Origin: Pseudomonas antarctica
Lineage (GTDB): Bacteria; Pseudomonadota; Gammaproteobacteria; Pseudomonadales; Pseudomonadaceae
DNA length: 64,000 bases
Direction: 5' to 3'
Assembly (NCBI RefSeq): GCF_001647715.1
Contig: NZ_CP015600.1
Coordinates: forward strand, 4,774,001-4,838,000
In this document: piece by piece, positions 52,500 to 60,812 of the stretch
How the letters are laid out: every line of letters begins with the position of its first letter
Position numbering within the stretch: position 1 is the first letter of the stretch
The notes under the pieces: generated by a model
Databases searched by the model: none
What the model was told of the DNA's origin: nothing
Seen by the model: the letters and a program-made list of their open reading frames with translations, nothing else
Translations under genes and position numbers: made by a program

Positions 52500-54886
52500 G
52501 GTTGCATCCGATGTGCCCGGATTACCGGTAGCGCATCGAGCGGTATATCGCCGTCCATATCATGCCATTGCTGGAGCAGTGCCCGCAGGGCTTGCGTGTA
52601 AAAAGGGTTATTCCACTCCGTCTGCGTGCGCAACAGGTTCTCCAGATGCTCCGTCGCCTGCCCCATGGCCGACCACTCCATGATCAACGCTGCACCGTGC
52701 AAACGATGAGTCACGTGCAGGGCGGACGGGAGATCACACAGCGCTATCGCCTTGATCAAGCTACTCAGGTCAGTTGCCATTTCCCGGTTGATCCCGGCCT
52801 GGTCGAGCACAGGAGCGGTCAAACTCACAGTGGGATCTGCCAGTGTGACGTTGCACCATCGCTCAATGGCCTCACGCAATTGCCCCAGACCAATAGGCTT
52901 GCTCAATGCGGCGTCCATCCCGGCTTCCAGGCAACGCTGAAGGTGCTGCTCACCGGTCAAGGCAGAGATGGCGATAATCGGGCAACGTGCGCGGTCCAAC
53001 TGCTGCTCGAAGGCACGTAACCCACGGGCCAGGCTATAACCATCCTCGTCCGGTAGATCACAGTCCATCAGGATCAAGTCGTACACGGTCTGGGCGAACA
53101 GGGCGCGGGCTTGGGCGGCATTCGCGGCCACCACGGACCAGCCGCCGAAGCTGCTGATTTGCGCCCGCAGCACCTCCTGATTTGCCAAGGTGTCCTCCAC
53201 CACCAGGATCTGCAATGGGCGGGAAACCCGCTGCGCTGACGTGGCTTCTACTTGTGGCAATTCAACCAATTGCGGTGCGGCCACCACGGGCAAACAGATA
53301 GTGATTGTGGTGCCTGCACCCAGCTCGCTACTGAGCGTCAACGTTCCGCTCATCAAGCTGACCAATTTCTGGCAAATCACCAATCCTAATCCGGTGCCCC
53401 CTGAGCGTTTGTATGATTGGCTGTCTTGGGCATACGCCCGGAACAGCGACGCCTGCACCTGCGCTGAAATCCCGATCCCGGTGTCACGCACTTCAATCTG
53501 CAATTGCCCGACGTGATCGCTAAGCCCCACCACCCGCACGTCGATATCGATACCGCCAACATCGGTAAACTTAATAGCATTGGAAAGCAGATTATGAAAA
53601 ATCTGCGTCAGGCGGGCGCTGTCTAGCAACAACAAGGGTAACTGAGCCTGTATGTGCGGGTTCAGCTCCAGATGTTTTTCTCTGGCACGCAGACGGTGCA
53701 GACCGACGACGCCTTGCACCAACGCCGTCACATCAGTCGATTCGACAGTCAGTCGTATTGGCTTCACCGTCGACCTCGACGTTTCCAAAATATCGTCCAG
53801 TAAACCCACCAACGCGTTGGCGCCACTGTTTGCCAAATGAGCAAAATGACGTTGTTGCTGGTTTAACCGTGTGTGTCCCAGTAGCTCCAACGCTGCCAGT
53901 ACTGCATTCATGGGGGAGCGTATTTCATGGTTCATGACCGCCAGGAACATCGACTTTTCCTGCTCATTGCGTAGCGCGCGGCGCCGCAACCGATGACCGC
54001 GGTAGACCAGCCCGCACAGGCCGGCCAACGTCAATGCACCAATCGTGAGGATATGCATGTAGTGGTTGACGATACTCAACAGGGACGGAGCATCTACATC
54101 CAGATCGTGATACCAGCCCTCATAGATGGCATTGCGTTGTTCAGCCGTGATGGACCCAAGGACTTTTTCAAATATGGAACGCAGCATGACCTGGTCCTCA
54201 CGGACCGCCATGCTCACCTCCAGTACCTGGTGCCCGACCACACCAGAAGTCTCCAGAACGCCCTGGAACCGTCGATACAGATAGGGCATCAGAAAGGTTT
54301 CCGAGGCGACCACAGCATCGGCCCTGCCCTCCTTGACCATGGTCAGCATCTCCATGGCCGACGTGCTTCTGATCAGATGGGCCTCAGTCGCCTTTCCCCG
54401 GAAAATCGTCTCGTAGTGCTCCACATCTGGAATCATCACGATTTTGCCCTGCAGCTGTTCAAGGTCAAAAATACCGGGACTGTCGACACGCGTGACAATG
54501 ATGGGCGAGGTGGTGTGATAAACTATCGCTACCAGCCCCTTGGTCGCGGGCTCGGACCTGAAGCGCAGGTAAGAGGACAGCAGATCCACCTGGCCCTCCA
54601 GCAGCATGTCCTCACGTGCGGCCAGGGGCTTTCCCGGCACATAAGTGAACTGAAGGCCCGTAGCGGCCGTCACGAACTGCAAGTACTGCATTGACCGCCC
54701 GCGCAGTACCCCGTCGCTCATGTACTCGAAGGGAATCAGGCTCTCCACCACCCCGACACGTAGCACCGGGTGCTGCGCTATCCAGTGCAACTGCTCTTCG
54801 CTCAGCTCAACAGAGCCGGCCCAGATAAGTGGCGAACCCAGCATCAACAACACAAGCAGTGCAGCCCTCCACAACCAGGCTTTCAT
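52496..54886 (-). CDS. BvgS-type hybrid sensor kinase
   Basis: This 796-aa protein has a signal peptide, a single periplasmic SBP-type sensor domain (about 27-260), a TM helix (about 278-297), and a kinase core with H320 in MNHEIRSPMN. It continues with HATPase, a receiver with E-D pocket (ILVVEDTLANQ) and phospho-Asp (LILMDCDLPDEDG), and an HPt domain with phospho-His in THRLHGAAL. It is complete for the H-D-H-D relay used by BvgS/RocS1. It overlaps the response regulator gene upstream and the second kinase downstream by four bases each, so all three are coupled. Its output is probably one or both LuxR-type regulators. Confidence 0.92.
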   Translation of the reverse strand: MKAWLWRAALLVLLMLGSPLIWAGSVELSEEQLHWIAQHPVLRVGVVESLIPFEYMSDGVLRGRSMQYLQFVTAATGLQFTYVPGKPLAAREDMLLEGQVDLLSSYLRFRSEPATKGLVAIVYHTTSPIIVTRVDSPGIFDLEQLQGKIVMIPDVEHYETIFRGKATEAHLIRSTSAMEMLTMVKEGRADAVVASETFLMPYLYRRFQGVLETSGVVGHQVLEVSMAVREDQVMLRSIFEKVLGSITAEQRNAIYEGWYHDLDVDAPSLLSIVNHYMHILTIGALTLAGLCGLVYRGHRLRRRALRNEQEKSMFLAVMNHEIRSPMNAVLAALELLGHTRLNQQQRHFAHLANSGANALVGLLDDILETSRSTVKPIRLTVESTDVTALVQGVVGLHRLRAREKHLELNPHIQAQLPLLLLDSARLTQIFHNLLSNAIKFTDVGGIDIDVRVVGLSDHVGQLQIEVRDTGIGISAQVQASLFRAYAQDSQSYKRSGGTGLGLVICQKLVSLMSGTLTLSSELGAGTTITICLPVVAAPQLVELPQVEATSAQRVSRPLQILVVEDTLANQEVLRAQISSFGGWSVVAANAAQARALFAQTVYDLILMDCDLPDEDGYSLARGLRAFEQQLDRARCPIIAISALTGEQHLQRCLEAGMDAALSKPIGLGQLREAIERWCNVTLADPTVSLTAPVLDQAGINREMATDLSSLIKAIALCDLPSALHVTHRLHGAALIMEWSAMGQATEHLENLLRTQTEWNNPFYTQALRALLQQWHDMDGDIPLDALPVIRAHRMQP

Positions 54887-55548
54887 GGCGTGCCGATGAT
54901 TCTATTAAGCTTGAAGAGCTCGTTGTTCGAGGTCACACCCAATTTGCGAAACGCAGAGGTTTTCTGGGTGCTGATGGTTTTGATACTGCGACTGAATTTC
55001 TCGGCAATTTCACTCACGGTCATCCCCGCCAAGTAACAGCGAATGACTTCCTGCTCTCGACTGGTCAACTCTGCCTGGACCAACGCGTCTGGCACATCGC
55101 CCTCGGCTTGGCGAGTATCATTAGTGACCGTCTCCGCCAAGCGATAGGTCATGTCGGTACTCAGGTACACCGCCCCCGCCGCTACCTTGCGGATAGCCTT
55201 CACCAACTGCGCCATATCTTCGCCCTTGCCGACAAAACCACGCGCGCCGACGCGCATGACCAAGCTAACCGTCGCTGGGTCGTGATGCGTGGACAAGACG
55301 AGGATATGACAGAGGGGAAACTTGACCCGCAAGGCGCGAATCAGGGAAACCCCGTCCAGTTCGTCAGGGCTCAGTGAAAAGTCCAGCAAGAGTAAATCCG
55401 CAGGAGACGTGGCGAGGCCCGCAATAAGGTCTCGGCTGCGAGCATAAATGCCAACCACTTCAAAGTTCGCTTCGGCCGCCAGCGTATTGGCGAGTCCATG
55501 TCGAACAACCGCGTGATCATCCAACAAAGCAATGCGTACAGGTTTCAT
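54883..55548 (-). CDS. LuxR/NarL-type response regulator (BvgA/RocA-like)
   Basis: This 221-aa protein has a receiver (IALLDDHAVVRHGL with the acidic pair; LLLLDFSLSP with the phospho-Asp) and a C-terminal LuxR HTH (LTSREQEVIRCYLAGMTVSE). It overlaps the start of the intact kinase gene (ATGA), making it the obvious partner. ATG 55548 is chosen; 37 codons further up are non-homologous. It is about 65% identical by eye to the next regulator, a tandem duplication. Confidence 0.92.
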   Translation of the reverse strand: MKPVRIALLDDHAVVRHGLANTLAAEANFEVVGIYARSRDLIAGLATSPADLLLLDFSLSPDELDGVSLIRALRVKFPLCHILVLSTHHDPATVSLVMRVGARGFVGKGEDMAQLVKAIRKVAAGAVYLSTDMTYRLAETVTNDTRQAEGDVPDALVQAELTSREQEVIRCYLAGMTVSEIAEKFSRSIKTISTQKTSAFRKLGVTSNNELFKLNRIIGTP

Positions 55549-55698
55549 CGTGATCGACCCCACTCTGCGGACCGCACACAGTGCGATCAGAACACAGGAA
55601 TAGCCTACCGATACAACGTTCAGCCCGTAGTTGAGTATATCCAGTGATCGGTAAATCACATCCCGCTCGTGCTTTTTTCCGAGCAGTGCGAAGTTGAA

Positions 55699-56364
55699 TC
55701 AAATACCCTCAATGATGTGCTTGATTCTGAATAACTCATTGTTCGATACCACACCCAATTTTCGAAATGCCGCGGCTTTTTGTGAGCTGATAGTCTTGAT
55801 GCTACGACTAAATTTTTCGGCGATTTCCGTGATAGTCATGCCCGCCAGGTAACAACGGATCACGTCCTGCTCACGCGCTGAAAGGCTTACAAAACGCAGA
55901 GCTTCATCCCGGTTGGTTTCTTCACCGTGATTATTCGCGGCCGTGGCTTCCGCTACCCGGTAAGCCATGTCGGGGCTCAGGTAAACCTCGCCCGACGCCA
56001 CCAACCGGACAGCACTGATCAACTGATTGATGTCTTCACTCTTACCCAGAAAGCCGCGAGCGCCGACGCGCAAGGCGAGGATCACAGTCGCCGCATCGTG
56101 GTGGGTGGAAAATATCAGGAGGCGACACTTCGGGTGCTTTACCCTCAATGCACGAATCAACAAGATGCCGTCTAACTCACTCGGCCCGAGCACAAAATCC
56201 AGTAACAATACCTCCGCCGGCGCCGTCGCGAGTCCAGCCATGACATCACGGCTGCGGGCATAGACACCGACCACTTCAAAATCAGACTCCTGCTGCAATC
56301 GACTGACCAACCCATGTCGTACAATTGCATGATCATCCAGCAAAGCAATTTTTAGGCGTTTCAT
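55699..56364 (-). CDS. LuxR/NarL-type response regulator, second copy
   Basis: This 221-aa paralogue of the neighbouring regulator has an intact acidic pair (ALLDDHAIVRHGL), phospho-Asp (LLLLDFVLGP) and LuxR HTH (LSAREQDVIRCYLAGMTITE). The duplication matches the two kinases, suggesting two parallel or cross-talking pathways. A 150-bp gap to the next regulator may hold a second promoter. Confidence 0.92.
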   Translation of the reverse strand: MKRLKIALLDDHAIVRHGLVSRLQQESDFEVVGVYARSRDVMAGLATAPAEVLLLDFVLGPSELDGILLIRALRVKHPKCRLLIFSTHHDAATVILALRVGARGFLGKSEDINQLISAVRLVASGEVYLSPDMAYRVAEATAANNHGEETNRDEALRFVSLSAREQDVIRCYLAGMTITEIAEKFSRSIKTISSQKAAAFRKLGVVSNNELFRIKHIIEGI

Positions 56365-56599
56365 AAATCAAGCGGCACTCTTTATAACGAGCAAAAGGAT
56401 GAGATATACCGCGCCCTCATCTTTAATAAGTTCTCATCATCTCAGACGAACCTATAAAATCAATGACATCCGTGCTATTGAACAATCGTACATAAAAACA
56501 CAGGCGAACAAAAAGAGCGGCGAACAATCCAGAGAGCTAGAGGCCGTAAAAGTTAATGTGATCGCGCGAGAATAAACATCAGAAAACTCTTAAAAGTGC

Positions 56600-57943
56600 T
56601 CAGTGCCATGCACTATTATTTTCCCGCTGGATAACGAAATTCAAGAAAGCATCAATTTCCATCGGGCGTGCCAACGCGTAACCTTGCCCTACCCGGCAAC
56701 CCAATCGATACAACAGCGGAATAGTCGATTCATCCTCGATCCCTTCCGCCACCAAATTCAAACTGAGCAAGCGTGCCCAGTTGACGATGCCGGCGATGAC
56801 TTTACGTGACGACGAATGCTGCTCCACACCGCGGACGAACGACCCATCAATTTTCATCTCATCAAACGACAGGTTTGCCAGCAGGTTCAACGTAGCGGCG
56901 CCCGTGCCAAAATCATCCATCGACACTCGGAAGCCCTTGGCTCGAATAGCCGTCAACGAGGCCGATAAATAGAGTTCGTCCGGCTCGGGTACATCCTCGG
57001 TGAGTTCAATTTTAAGCAGTCGACTCGGCAGGTCAGCCTGACGCATTCGCGCCGCCAGCCGATCAGAAAAGTTGGGCGTGCAAATGGTTTTTGCCGACGC
57101 GTTCACCGCAATGGGAATCCCGATATTTTCGTGCTTTAGCGCAAGCATGACCTTGATCGTCCACATTTCCACCAGGCTGAACAGCAGCAAGTCCAGGCCC
57201 AACCGGTTGACCAAGGGCATCAATACAGAAGGCGGTATTTCCCCAAACCGTGGATGTTTCCAACGCACCAGCGCCTCGGCTCCCACAATACGTCGGCTGC
57301 GCAGTTCGAATTGCGGCTGGAACACAAAGCGCAGGCCCTCCCCCGTCGTCAGCGCATTGATCACTTCATCTTCAGCCAAAGAGTCGAAGGTATTCATTCT
57401 CAACCTGGCGTCCGGTTGCGCACGGGTCAGTACGGCCGCTCGCAAGGCGTCGCCCAGGGCCAGGGTGGCACCTTCGCGCAGGATTTCCACCGAAATGCCG
57501 GCCGTCCGTGCCAACCGGGCATGGGACTCCAAAGCACTAACCGCAACCCCGCCCATGTACTTGATCCAGAGCGGACTGCTCGGTGTTCTGCGGGCCAGCG
57601 AATGCCCCCCTTCGACAACACTGGAGGGCGCATCCAAGGCAGCCTCCCCGGTCCAAAAGATACTGGGGAAATGGGTCAGCTTGCCCACCTCATGCATCCC
57701 CCTGAGGAGGCTCGGCAACATCAGCCCGTCGCCACACTCAGGACGGAGCTCACACACAATGACGTCGACTGGATATTCGCCCAACCAGGCTTCAACGCCG
57801 CTCAAGGATTCGAGGTTGACGATTGGAGTCACCCCCATTCCACTCAAGGCAGAACCCAGCCGGTGTGCACACACAGCATCGGACGCCAACGTGATGACAC
57901 GTAATGCGCTGAACTCACTGGGCACGGCGGCATTCAAGATCAT
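56600..57943 (-). CDS. Pseudo-receiver/EAL c-di-GMP phosphodiesterase (RocR/PvrR-like)
   Basis: This 447-aa protein has an N-terminal receiver-like domain followed by an EAL domain. EAL residues are all there: EALVRW, VNAS, IELTED, MDDFGTG, MKIDGSFV, AEGIED and GQGYAL, so c-di-GMP hydrolysis is expected. In the receiver, the phosphorylation site reads VCELRP, Glu for Asp, and the acidic pair is missing, so it may be locked in one state. Its place beside BvgS-type kinases and LuxR regulators matches RocR and PvrR, which set fimbrial expression in P. aeruginosa. Confidence 0.9.
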   Translation of the reverse strand: MILNAAVPSEFSALRVITLASDAVCAHRLGSALSGMGVTPIVNLESLSGVEAWLGEYPVDVIVCELRPECGDGLMLPSLLRGMHEVGKLTHFPSIFWTGEAALDAPSSVVEGGHSLARRTPSSPLWIKYMGGVAVSALESHARLARTAGISVEILREGATLALGDALRAAVLTRAQPDARLRMNTFDSLAEDEVINALTTGEGLRFVFQPQFELRSRRIVGAEALVRWKHPRFGEIPPSVLMPLVNRLGLDLLLFSLVEMWTIKVMLALKHENIGIPIAVNASAKTICTPNFSDRLAARMRQADLPSRLLKIELTEDVPEPDELYLSASLTAIRAKGFRVSMDDFGTGAATLNLLANLSFDEMKIDGSFVRGVEQHSSSRKVIAGIVNWARLLSLNLVAEGIEDESTIPLLYRLGCRVGQGYALARPMEIDAFLNFVIQRENNSAWH

Positions 57944-58334
57944 GATAAAAATTTCCTGGAGACTGTTTCAGGAAAAAGCTTATCAGCGCAAAAAAAGAAG
58001 CAAATAGGACTGGGACTAAAAGTACACCCGCGCGGCTCAGGACAACTAATGCCCCCACCCAAGCGGCTGTTGGGTTTCCCACATAAAAGCGTCGTTCTAA
58101 CACGCTGTCAGAAATAGGTGGGCTACCGGTAATCCGTAGAGTTTTGAACCGGGCTTTGATTTTCCTCCCTGCATCTCCTTTCTCATCAGCTGACCTACTC
58201 GCCTACATCAGCGACAGACAGTTTCCTTTCCGGGCACTTAATTGACCGCTTGGTTTTTTGAATCTTCGGGGCAACGCAGGTTGCTCATGGCGCCTCCTGA
58301 TTCGCCTCAGTTAAGGCATGGAGGTGTCTACGGA
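57944..58334. other. 390-bp region between the EAL gene and the RHH-like gene
   Basis: No gene, REP or clear terminator is seen. It must hold the promoter of the minus-strand EAL gene and of the plus-strand gene that follows. Confidence 0.4.
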
Positions 58335-58766
58335 ATGAGGGGCGATTCACAAGCCTGCAGTTTCGTGCTCTCAGAACAGGCGAAGCAAAAACTGAACACG
58401 CTGGCGAAGCAGAACAAAAGCAGCATAACCAATTTTCTTGAGAGCCTGCTCTCTGATGAATACGAGCAGGCCGCCCAACAGAAAACCGTTGCTAAGAATG
58501 CCGCCAAAAGGGCCGCAGAAAAGGAGCAGCAACTAAAAAAGAGGCTGGACTCCCTATACCTAGCACTCCAGAAGTGCGCCACGGAACTCACGCAGCGCGT
58601 CGTCATGATGGAAGCCGTAGACCTCTCAATCGCCAGCCTCTCAGAGGAGCAGAAGAGCCAAAGCGAAGCGCTTTACGCAAAAACACTAAAAAAGCTTACA
58701 GGCAAAAGTCCAACGACATTTCTCAATGAGCAACTCTCTCGCAGCACGGAAAGAGCGCCGAACTAG
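58335..58766 (+). CDS. Small protein with ribbon-helix-helix-like N-terminus and coiled coil
   Basis: This 143-aa protein begins with SFVLSEQAKQKLNTLAKQN and SSITNFLESLLSDEYEQ, the pattern of RHH DNA-binding proteins (strand, then two helices). It continues as a Lys/Glu/Ala coiled coil (AAKRAAEKEQQLKKRLDSLY). I choose ATG 58335; the frame is open 31 codons further. It sits directly before att fragment C, so it may belong to an older integrated element. Confidence 0.6.
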   Translation: MRGDSQACSFVLSEQAKQKLNTLAKQNKSSITNFLESLLSDEYEQAAQQKTVAKNAAKRAAEKEQQLKKRLDSLYLALQKCATELTQRVVMMEAVDLSIASLSEEQKSQSEALYAKTLKKLTGKSPTTFLNEQLSRSTERAPN

Positions 58767-58938
58767 CCGAGCCCTTCAGGGGCAGCGACGCCAATGCCCA
58801 CCAGCGCAGCTCGGATCCCGATTTGAACACAAGCGCCAGCGTAGATTGCCAAGAAAGAAAAGCGCCCTATCGCGAACTACCTGACGACAGGGACACCTTT
58901 CCAAAATCCGAATGGGGGGAACAAAAACCGTAGAATGC

Positions 58939-58968
58939 AAAAAGGCCCCATTTATGGGGCCTTTAGGT
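58939..58968 (-). terminator. Hairpin terminator C (tRNA-type)
   Basis: AAAGGCCCC (58941-58949) pairs with GGGGCCTTT (58956-58964). On the minus strand it comes eleven bases after the tRNA fragment and is followed by TTTTTGC, as behind a genuine tRNA gene. Confidence 0.78.
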
Positions 58969-58975
58969 ATCAATA

Positions 58976-58998
58976 TGGCGGTGAAGGAGAGATTCGAA
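58976..58998 (-). repeat. Prophage attachment fragment C (tRNA-Ser(GGA) 3' end)
   Basis: Twenty-three bases, starting TGGCGGTGAAGGAG and ending GATTCGAA, match the reverse complement of the T-loop-to-CCA end of tRNA-Ser(GGA) as I recall it, with one mismatch. The rest of the tRNA is missing. This is the expected outer att site left by integration into the tRNA's 3' end, with the restored tRNA at the far (right) end of the prophage. Confidence 0.65.
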
Positions 58999-59169
58999 AG
59001 TACCCGCACCCTCAATCTCGCAGCCGAGGCCCCGGAATACAAGGGCTCCAGCGGTGCCAGTTGTGCAAAAGCATTCCCACGCCATTCCCATGGGCCTCAG
59101 CATGCATCTCTGTACGCGTGCGCATCACACGTATAGGGGCCTGACGTCCGGGGTCTGGAGGGGGGCAAA

Positions 59170-59455
59170 AAAAAGAGTAACATAAGTAATCTTGACCGTT
59201 TTTCACTCTCAAACCTTTGAAAATAGAGGGTTTTACATTCCAAGCAAAAGGTAATCTTTAAGTAATATTGAAGTAATCTGATTACTCTTTATAAATGTAA
59301 TTCTCTGATTTTATAAAATCCTTTAAAATCAATAGGTTGTTAAAAAATTACCTTTTCAATTACTTCTCTGTTACTCCTTTTTGTAATCTCAAAACCTACG
59401 GAATACGTGGCCTCCAGACCGTTTCTGTGGAGAGATTACTGAAGTTACTCTTTTT
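59170..59455. repeat. A/T-rich region with repeated AAAAAG(G)AGTAAC motifs (candidate arm-type sites)
   Basis: AAAAAGAGTAAC occurs at 59170-59181. Its reverse complement occurs at 59444-59455, and a one-base-longer version (GTTACTCCTTTTT) at 59370-59382. Several further GTAATC/AGTAAT words lie between. The DNA is far more A/T-rich than the host. The position, 170-480 bp from the attachment fragment, suits integrase arm-binding sites. Confidence 0.5.
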
Positions 59456-59630
59456 GAGACTCCCCCCCCTCCCCCCTCAACAGCAGAGCCTTTAGACGCC
59501 TTCAACGAAATACCCCCTCGGTGCAGGGTTCCGCAGGCTTTTGACCACCGACAACGCCGAGCAGCCCCCCAGCCAGTGCCGCGTTGGGCTGTCCGCAGGG
59601 CCGCAGAAAAAACGACCCATTTAGCCCGCA

Positions 59631-59651
59631 GGCGAGGTGGGGGGACGACGG
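59631..59651. other. Candidate cos (cohesive end) site
   Basis: GGCGAGGTGGGGGGACGACGG resembles the cohesive end of P2 as I remember it (beginning GGCGAGGCGGGG), differing at one base in the first twelve. It lies between att and the first phage gene, the place where phiCTX-like phages have cos. It is surrounded by G/C-rich DNA, unlike the A/T-rich parts on both sides. Confidence 0.45.
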
Positions 59652-59874
59652 CGCGCGCCAGGGCGAGGCTAACCTGATCGGCCCAAAATCGCACCAAAAC
59701 GGTGCAAATATATCCACCTAGCTGTTTCGTGTAATCGCGGCCGCACCACCGCCGATGCTGGTCGTAACTATGGGTTGGATATAAAGGTAGGGCTTGGTAG
59801 GTGGGAAGGCGTTGTGAATGGCCGATGGACGCCGCTACTATCGGGCATCCTCGATATCGGCAGGGAGTCTCCCC

Positions 59875-60726
59875 ATGCAAACAGCACAGCAACTGATGCC
59901 CGTCCCGTTCTATGAGGACACCGTTGTCTTGGTCGGAAAAGACTCTGAGCCGCTTGTGGCGATGAAACCAATCGTCGTCAACATGGGGCTGGACTGGAAG
60001 AGCCAACACGCAAAAGTTACGGAGAGGTTCAGTTCAGTTATGGTGGAAATCACCACAACTGGAGGTGATGGCAAACAATACGCGATGACCTGCCTTCCCC
60101 TTCGCAAGCTCCCGGCTTGGCTGTACTCAATCAGCCCAAACAAGGTGAAACATGAGCTGCGGGAAAAGATCATCCGCTACCAGGAGGAATGCGACGACGT
60201 GCTATGGGAACACTGGAGCAAGGGAGAGCACTCAAGGATCAATCCGTTCTCAGGAGCAGGGACCAACGTTAGTCAACAAATCGCCCTATCGAACCATCGC
60301 GTCAAGCTGCTCACAGACCTACAACGAACGCGGGACAGAGGAAGCCGTGCGGCTATTCACGAGCAAATCGCTCATGTATCACAAGCGCTTTGCCTGAGCG
60401 TGCCAGAGATCGATAGTATTGGGGTGGCCGACTTGCCCGTCCCAGACGTTCTGGCTGAGTTTTGGGGAGCGCTAGAAGAATTAGATGCGAAAGGCTTAAA
60501 ATACAATCACTCTAAGAACCCGAGCGTCCTCGCGCTGAATCTGGTCAGCCTAGCTCGTATTTTCCTCGAGCAAGACATACGCATAATATTCAATCGTGAT
60601 TTGAGAGACGCGTTGAAACGAAGTCGACAGCCTTTGTATATGACATTAAAAACTGTAGACAGCGCCATTGAAGCTGGCGCTAAGAAATGCTGGATATTTA
60701 GTACGCCCACACAAATGATTAACTAG
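59875..60726 (+). CDS. Phage antirepressor N-terminal domain (P22_AR_N) protein
   Basis: This 283-aa protein has the P22 antirepressor N-terminal domain in its first 120 residues: VAMKPIVVNMGLDWKSQHAK, MTCLPLRKLPAWLYSISPNK and EECDDVLWEHWSKGE are its landmarks. The C-terminal part ends in KKCWIF, as many such phage proteins do. These proteins bind repressors or act as phage regulators. ATG 59875 has GGGAG upstream. The second half becomes more A/T-rich, like the cargo genes that follow. Confidence 0.85.
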   Translation: MQTAQQLMPVPFYEDTVVLVGKDSEPLVAMKPIVVNMGLDWKSQHAKVTERFSSVMVEITTTGGDGKQYAMTCLPLRKLPAWLYSISPNKVKHELREKIIRYQEECDDVLWEHWSKGEHSRINPFSGAGTNVSQQIALSNHRVKLLTDLQRTRDRGSRAAIHEQIAHVSQALCLSVPEIDSIGVADLPVPDVLAEFWGALEELDAKGLKYNHSKNPSVLALNLVSLARIFLEQDIRIIFNRDLRDALKRSRQPLYMTLKTVDSAIEAGAKKCWIFSTPTQMIN

Positions 60727-60812
60727 GTAACACTTTCACCAGACAAATAATATGCGGCACATGTTGAATACTAAAAATACCAATCCAACTTCTTACATGA
60801 AGGGAATTAAAA

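Noticed and set aside
58776..59212. Two short minus-strand open frames around att fragment C
   Set aside because: Both are translations of tRNA fragment, terminator and att DNA; there are no start signals or family resemblance.
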